Source: Actinomycetes bacterium (GTDB lineage Bacteria; Actinomycetota; Acidimicrobiia; Acidimicrobiales; RAAP-2). From it: DNA of 17,162 bases. Location of the stretch: positions 1 through 17,162 of the forward strand of contig JAJZSX010000014.1 of assembly GCA_021849435.1 (NCBI GenBank), read 5' to 3'. Made by a program: the position numbers and the translations under genes. Positions within the stretch are counted from its first letter, which is position 1. Each line of letters begins with the position of its first letter. Shown one piece after another: positions 12,955-17,162 of the stretch. Below the pieces are notes generated by a model that searched no databases, had not been told where the DNA came from, and saw only the letters and a list, made by a program, of their open reading frames with translations.

Positions 12955-14988
12955 CTACTGGCCAGCGGTGATGTTCCGGGAGATGATAGAAACCGGTGTC
13001 TGCAGCGGGAAGTGGCACGCGGCACGGTGCGTCTCGCTGAAGTACTGGAATTCGGGCTCCTCGTTCGCGCAGATGTCCTGTGCTCGAGGGCATCGCGTGC
13101 GGAATCGGCAGCCCGATGGGGGATTGACCGGCGAGGGGAGTTCACCCTTGACTTGGCGGCCATGGCGAAGGCGTGACGCCTCAGGGTCAGGCACAGGGAC
13201 CGCATCGAGGAGGCCCTGCGTGTACGGGTGAGCAGACTTGCGGAACACTGACTCGGCGTCGCCGATTTCGACGAGCTTACCCAGGTACATGACGCCGATC
13301 GAGTCGGCCATGTAGTACACGACGGCGAGGTCGTGGCTGATCATCACGTATGACAGTCCGTGCGTGCGCTGGAGGTCCTTCATCAGGTTGAGGATCTGTG
13401 CCTGGATCGAGACGTCCAGGGCCGAGACCGGCTCGTCGGCGATGACCAACTTGGGATTGAGCGCAATCGCTCGCGCGAGTCCGATTCGTTGACGCTGACC
13501 ACCCGAGAACTCGTGAGGGTACCGGTCAGACGCCGTTGGATCGAGTCCGACGGTGAGCAGCAACTCGGCGACCTTCTTACGTTGTTCGGCCGCGCTGCCC
13601 TCGTGCTGGATGGACAGCGGCTCACGGATGATCTCGCCGACCTTCATGCGCGGATTAAGTGACGAGTACGGGTCTTGGAACATCATCTGACGGTTACGAC
13701 GTTCCTCACGGGTCGGCTTGTGGCCTTTGCCAGAAACCTTCTTGCCCTGGAAGGCGATGTCGCCGGCGGTCACTTCCTCGAGCCCGACGATGAGTCGTCC
13801 GACGGTCGTCTTGCCACAGCCGGATTCACCGACGAGCCCGAAGGTCTCGCCCTCTTGAATCGTGAACGAGATGCCCGAGACCGCGTGAATCGCACCGACC
13901 TGGCGACGGATGAGCCCACGCTTGATCGGGAACTCCTTCACCAGGTTCTCGACCCGGAGAATCTCGATGCCCGAGCCCGCCGTGGTCGAGGCGGCCTCGG
14001 CCGAACGAATCTCGACCCGGGGTCCGTCCACCGGGTGGAAGCAGGCGAAGCCGTGGACGTTGGTGCCCGTGAAGTCGGGTTCGACCGCTCGGCAGTCGTC
14101 CTGGGCGTAGAGGCACCGGGGCGCGAAACGGCAGCCGATGATCTCTTTGGTCAGGTCCGGCGGGAGTCCCGGAATCGAGGTGAGGTGCGTCTTAGACGCC
14201 GTCTCGATGCTCGGCATCGACGCCAGCAGCGCCTGGGAGTACGGGTGCTTCATCGACTTGAAGAGGGTGTCGGTCGTCGCTTCTTCGACCTTACGACCTC
14301 CGTACATCACGACGACGCGATTGGCGCGTCCAGCGATCACGCCCATGTCGTGGGTGATCAACAGGATGCCCATGTTGAGCTCGCTGCGCAGGCGATCCAG
14401 TAGGTCAAGGATCTGTGCCTGGATCGTCACATCGAGCGCGGTCGTCGGTTCGTCAGCGATAAGCAACTTGGGTGAACACACGAGTCCCATCGCGATGATC
14501 ACTCGTTGGCGCAACCCACCGGACAGTTCGAATGGGTACTGGTTGAGTCGCTCGGCCGGTCGGGGCATCTCGACCATCTCGAGCACCTCGATCGCGCGAC
14601 GCTGCGCGTCGGCGTCACTCGCACCGGTGTGTATGCGCAGACCTTCGGCGATCTGCTTGCCGATCTTCGTGGTGGGGTTGAGCGAACTCATCGGATCCTG
14701 AGGGATGAGCGCAATCGAGCGCCCCCGCTGATGCTGCATTTCGCGTTCGGAGAGGTTGAGCAGGTTCGTCCCGTCAAAGTTGATGGAGCCATCGACGATT
14801 CGTCCACTTCCGGGGAGGAGCCGCATGATCGCGAGACCCGACGTGGTCTTCCCACAACCGGACTCGCCAACCAGCCCCACACATTCGCCGGGTTCGATGT
14901 CCATGGAGAAATCGTCGACCGCGGTGGCGAATGACTGGCGAGTGGCGAATTGGACCTTCAGATTGGAAACCGAAAGCAACGGCGACAT
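12955..14988 (-). CDS. dppD: Fused two-domain peptide ABC transporter ATPase (DppD-DppF type)
   Basis: This 677-residue cytoplasmic protein powers the peptide importer with two nucleotide-binding domains in one chain. Domain 1 has Walker A GESGCGKTT (about 41-49), signature LSGGLRQR and Walker B LLIADEPTTALD. Domain 2, from about residue 350, has a second GESGCGKTT, signature FSGGQRQR and LVIADEPVSALD. Each is followed by the oligopeptide-transporter C-terminal motif C-x5-C-x6-C-xn-C (GCRFAPRCLYAQDDC and GCRFRTRCPRAQDIC). In related transporters, including mycobacterial DppD, this binds a [4Fe-4S] cluster. ATG 14988 is chosen because the ABC domain starts at once (MSPLLSVSNLKV) and a TAGACT box lies 8 bases upstream; an ATG at 15021 would precede that promoter. 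Transcribed toward dppBC. All catalytic motifs are intact. Confidence 0.93.
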   Translation of the reverse strand: MSPLLSVSNLKVQFATRQSFATAVDDFSMDIEPGECVGLVGESGCGKTTSGLAIMRLLPGSGRIVDGSINFDGTNLLNLSEREMQHQRGRSIALIPQDPMSSLNPTTKIGKQIAEGLRIHTGASDADAQRRAIEVLEMVEMPRPAERLNQYPFELSGGLRQRVIIAMGLVCSPKLLIADEPTTALDVTIQAQILDLLDRLRSELNMGILLITHDMGVIAGRANRVVVMYGGRKVEEATTDTLFKSMKHPYSQALLASMPSIETASKTHLTSIPGLPPDLTKEIIGCRFAPRCLYAQDDCRAVEPDFTGTNVHGFACFHPVDGPRVEIRSAEAASTTAGSGIEILRVENLVKEFPIKRGLIRRQVGAIHAVSGISFTIQEGETFGLVGESGCGKTTVGRLIVGLEEVTAGDIAFQGKKVSGKGHKPTREERRNRQMMFQDPYSSLNPRMKVGEIIREPLSIQHEGSAAEQRKKVAELLLTVGLDPTASDRYPHEFSGGQRQRIGLARAIALNPKLVIADEPVSALDVSIQAQILNLMKDLQRTHGLSYVMISHDLAVVYYMADSIGVMYLGKLVEIGDAESVFRKSAHPYTQGLLDAVPVPDPEASRLRHGRQVKGELPSPVNPPSGCRFRTRCPRAQDICANEEPEFQYFSETHRAACHFPLQTPVSIISRNITAGQ

Positions 14989-14996
14989 AGGCAACG

Positions 14997-15002
14997 AGTC
15001 TA
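14997..15002 (-). promoter_or_regulatory. -10 element for the fused ATPase gene
   Basis: On the - strand, TAGACT ends 8 bases before ATG 14988, so the transcript would have a leader of only about 2 bases. No ribosome binding site is visible. Confidence 0.4.
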
Positions 15003-15243
15003 CCCACTGGAAGGCAGGCATCAGGGTCGCATGGGTCGAGTTACAGCTGCTTTCCTGGCATAAATCGCCGAATTTCGTGTGGCTACGAGTTGGTCTTTCG
15101 CCTCGACTCCATCACGGTTACCGCTCCGCATTCGTACTGGCGCAGGACCCTATACGGCCACGAGCGTCCCAGTGGGCGAGGTGCCCATCGATAGACGCGA
15201 ATCCTCCCGCGTCAGGCTCGAGGTGCAGGGGTGCGAGGTGCAA
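15003..15243. other. Intergenic remainder between the ATPase and second binding-protein genes
   Basis: The gap between the two - strand genes is 315 bases in all. Apart from the ATPase -10 box and the strong hairpin at 15244-15280 it shows no gene and no clear regulatory element; nothing else was recognised. Confidence 0.4.
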
Positions 15244-15280
15244 GCAAAGGCCCCCGATCGAACCGATCGGGGGCCTTTGC
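15244..15280 (-). terminator. Perfect 17-bp hairpin terminator after the second binding-protein gene
   Basis: GCAAAGGCCCCCGATCG, loop AAC, CGATCGGGGGCCTTTGC form a perfect 17-bp stem. It begins 23 bases past the TAG stop on the - strand. The - strand transcript would end in a CUUUGCUUGC tail, a poor but U-containing tract. Its position and strength support termination between this highly translated gene and the ATPase gene downstream. Confidence 0.75.
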
Positions 15281-15303
15281 GGTATGTGGTGTTCAGTGAA
15301 ACT

Positions 15304-17133
15304 CTAGAAGTGCAGGTACTCCGGCATGAAGTTCTGCAACACGCTCGGAACGAGTGCGGACGGTGCGCCCTTCAAGGTCTTGATGAACTCACCAACCGGC
15401 GTCTGCGTCGGCTGGTAGAGAACGGGGACCTGGACGGCCGCGAACTGCGCGTACGCGCTCAAGGTGGAGTTACCTTGGAAGGTGGCGCGGATGATCGCGT
15501 CCATCTTCGGGTTCGAGTAACTGCCATTGTTCGAGCCAGCGCCCGTGTAGAGCAACTCTTCACCCGACGGGTAGTAGTCAGGCGCGTAGATCCATCCCGC
15601 GCCCCACGTGCAGATCTCCCACTTCTGGGTGCCAGACTGACCGCAACCACTGATCACGTTGTTGAACGTGTTGGTCGAAGTCGTGGTGTTGATCCCGATG
15701 GTCTTCCAGTCAGAAACCTCAGCGTTCACCGTGTCGGTGACCGCGGGTGCGCCGCTGACGTACTCCAAAGTGAGGTTCAACTTCGTTCCACCGTGAACGC
15801 CAGCGCCACAGTGCGCCGGGCCGACGCCGGGCTTGACACAGGTCATGACCCCACCGCGCATGGCCCAACCGTGTGAGGTGAGCAACGACTTGGCCTTGGA
15901 CAGGCTGAACGGGTACGGGTTCTTCGGTGTCTTAGAAATCGACGCCGGTGCTCCGTAAGGAACCGGGCTCCACGTCGGGATTCCGTAACCCTTGAAGATC
16001 TTGTTGATGATCCCCTTCTGGTCTGTCCCCATCTGCAGGGCCTGGCGGAAGTACAACTGGTGGAACACTGCCTGAAGCGGGTTGGTCTTCGAGAAGTTGA
16101 TCGGGTCGTAGTTGTAAGCCCACGACAGACCTGACTTCAAGTTGTACCTGCCCGCGAGGGCGGGGATGTTCGGGCCGGCCTTGCCGATTCCCGGTGCCGG
16201 CGACGTAATCTGGGTCGTGTCCACGTACCCGAGGTCAATGCTGCCAGCGCGCAGTGCGTTCAACTCAGCGGCGGCCGAGGCGAATGGGACTTCCTTCACC
16301 ATGGCGACCTGAGCCTTCTGGGGGCCTGAGTACTTGGTGTTCGGCACGAAGGTGACGTTGCCGAGGGTGTCCATTGACTGGAGCTTCCACGGACCGTCGA
16401 CACCGCTCTGCCACATGGCGTCGGTGTACGTGCTGATCTTGGAGGACTGACCGTCGAGGTAGGCCTCAACTGCCTTGCACGCCGTGTCCGTGGACGCAGC
16501 ACCGAATGCGCCAGTGGCGCAGGTCGAGGTCTGTCCCGGAGCGGTGATGTCCCACGAGTCGGGGAACGGTGTGATCTCCGATAGGTAGTTGTAGAGCAGC
16601 CAGTTCTTGTTGATCGGCTTGTTGAAGTTCATGACGACGGTGTTGCCCGAGCCAGTCGCGCTCGTGACCTGGTCAGGGATACCGTATCCCGGGACGTAGC
16701 CGGCGTATGCCTTCGGGTCAGCCTTGTAGAGGTTGAGGAAGAACATCACTGACTGGGCGTCCACGGTCTGACCGTCGGCGAACTTCCAGCCCTTCATCTT
16801 GATGGTCAGCGTCTTGTTGCCGTTGGTCCATACTGGCGAGTTAGCCAGTGACAAGGAGGGAACGTACGCCGGTGAGGTGCCCAGTCCGAACCAATACATC
16901 GGTCGGAACATCAACATCTGGAACTGGTTCAGGGTCGAGACCGAGAAGTTTGCAAATCCCACGTAGGGGAAGATGTAGTTCGGCGGTGTCTGCGGCGCTT
17001 CAGCGAAGGTGATCGTTCCCTTCGGTGCGGAAGCGCCACTTGGGCTTGAGCTAGCCATTGTGAGACCCAGCGCTAACGAACTGGCCGAGATGGCCAGCGT
17101 TGCGCCGAGTCGTAACCTTCGACGGACATTCAT
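15304..17133 (-). CDS. Peptide-type ABC transporter substrate-binding protein (family 5), copy 2
   Basis: This 609-residue receptor is paralogous to the protein at 7843-9645 and belongs to the same DppA/OppA-like family. The N-terminus MNVRRRLRLGATLAISASSL is a Sec signal ending near ASA (34-36), again with no lipobox cysteine. Shared blocks include PPNYIFPYV, LSLANSPVW, MFFLNLYKADP, SGVDGPWKLQSMD, SHGWAMRGGVMTC and ICTWGAGWIYAPDYYPSGEE. Its six mature-domain cysteines fall in three pairs, all present in copy 1. Unlike copy 1 it has a proper ribosome binding site (GGGGAGG, 8 bases before the ATG). A perfect hairpin terminator follows, which suggests strong independent expression with limited read-through into the ATPase gene. 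The ligand is unknown; a peptide is the family default. Confidence 0.9.
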   Translation of the reverse strand: MNVRRRLRLGATLAISASSLALGLTMASSSPSGASAPKGTITFAEAPQTPPNYIFPYVGFANFSVSTLNQFQMLMFRPMYWFGLGTSPAYVPSLSLANSPVWTNGNKTLTIKMKGWKFADGQTVDAQSVMFFLNLYKADPKAYAGYVPGYGIPDQVTSATGSGNTVVMNFNKPINKNWLLYNYLSEITPFPDSWDITAPGQTSTCATGAFGAASTDTACKAVEAYLDGQSSKISTYTDAMWQSGVDGPWKLQSMDTLGNVTFVPNTKYSGPQKAQVAMVKEVPFASAAAELNALRAGSIDLGYVDTTQITSPAPGIGKAGPNIPALAGRYNLKSGLSWAYNYDPINFSKTNPLQAVFHQLYFRQALQMGTDQKGIINKIFKGYGIPTWSPVPYGAPASISKTPKNPYPFSLSKAKSLLTSHGWAMRGGVMTCVKPGVGPAHCGAGVHGGTKLNLTLEYVSGAPAVTDTVNAEVSDWKTIGINTTTSTNTFNNVISGCGQSGTQKWEICTWGAGWIYAPDYYPSGEELLYTGAGSNNGSYSNPKMDAIIRATFQGNSTLSAYAQFAAVQVPVLYQPTQTPVGEFIKTLKGAPSALVPSVLQNFMPEYLHF

Positions 17134-17141
17134 TGATTCAA

Positions 17142-17148
17142 CCTCCCC
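17142..17148 (-). promoter_or_regulatory. Ribosome binding site of the second binding-protein gene
   Basis: On the - strand, GGGGAGG lies 8 bases before ATG 17133. It contrasts with the leaderless-type start of the paralogous gene. Confidence 0.7.
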
Positions 17149-17162
17149 TAGTGGTCACATCG

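Noticed and set aside
12718..13176. A 152-codon + frame overlapping the ATPase gene end
   Set aside because: Half of it lies opposite the conserved ATPase C-terminus, and the rest has no recognisable domain or ribosome binding site.

Overview
The window is GC-rich, densely coded DNA from an actinobacterium. A class Acidimicrobiia-like host is the best guess. The hints are an F420 pathway gene (cofC), a fused PafB-PafC-type WYL regulator, a pure AKKAP-repeat histone H1-like protein, many GTG starts, and several starts placed exactly where a leaderless transcript would begin. No rRNA, tRNA, CRISPR array or insertion sequence was recognised.

Layout. Positions 3-617 hold the 3' end of a pmbA/tldE-like gene that overlaps a convergent FmdB-type zinc-ribbon gene (829-614) by 4 bases. 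Next comes an apparent + strand operon: moaC (915-1409), a fused PafBC-type WYL regulator (1453-3387) and a small MobF/TrwC-type relaxase (3417-4499). A VirD4/TraG-type coupling ATPase on the - strand (5722-4439) runs head-on into the relaxase, sharing 61 bases. A relatively AT-rich control region (about 5732-6024) separates it from the lysine/alanine repeat protein (6025-6330). That gene converges on cofC (6972-6340), and a perfect hairpin inside the cofC 3' end sits between them. cofC is divergent from rnhB (7076-7732).

The right half is a complete peptide-type ABC transporter split between strands. A substrate-binding protein (7843-9645) and two permeases, dppB and dppC (10013-11898), lie on +. 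About 1 kb without a convincing gene follows. On - are a fused two-domain ATPase (14988-12955) and a second, paralogous binding protein (17133-15304). Together these give two receptors, one permease pair and one double ATPase: a full importer with alternative receptors.

Most interesting points: (i) a relaxase and coupling-protein pair beside housekeeping genes, with no secretion channel in view and the relaxase apparently co-transcribed with a DNA-damage-type WYL regulator; (ii) an RNase HII whose family GRG motif reads GTG; (iii) repeated promoter geometry with a -10 hexamer exactly 6 bases before the start codon; (iv) two binding proteins without a lipobox that share conserved cysteine pairs.
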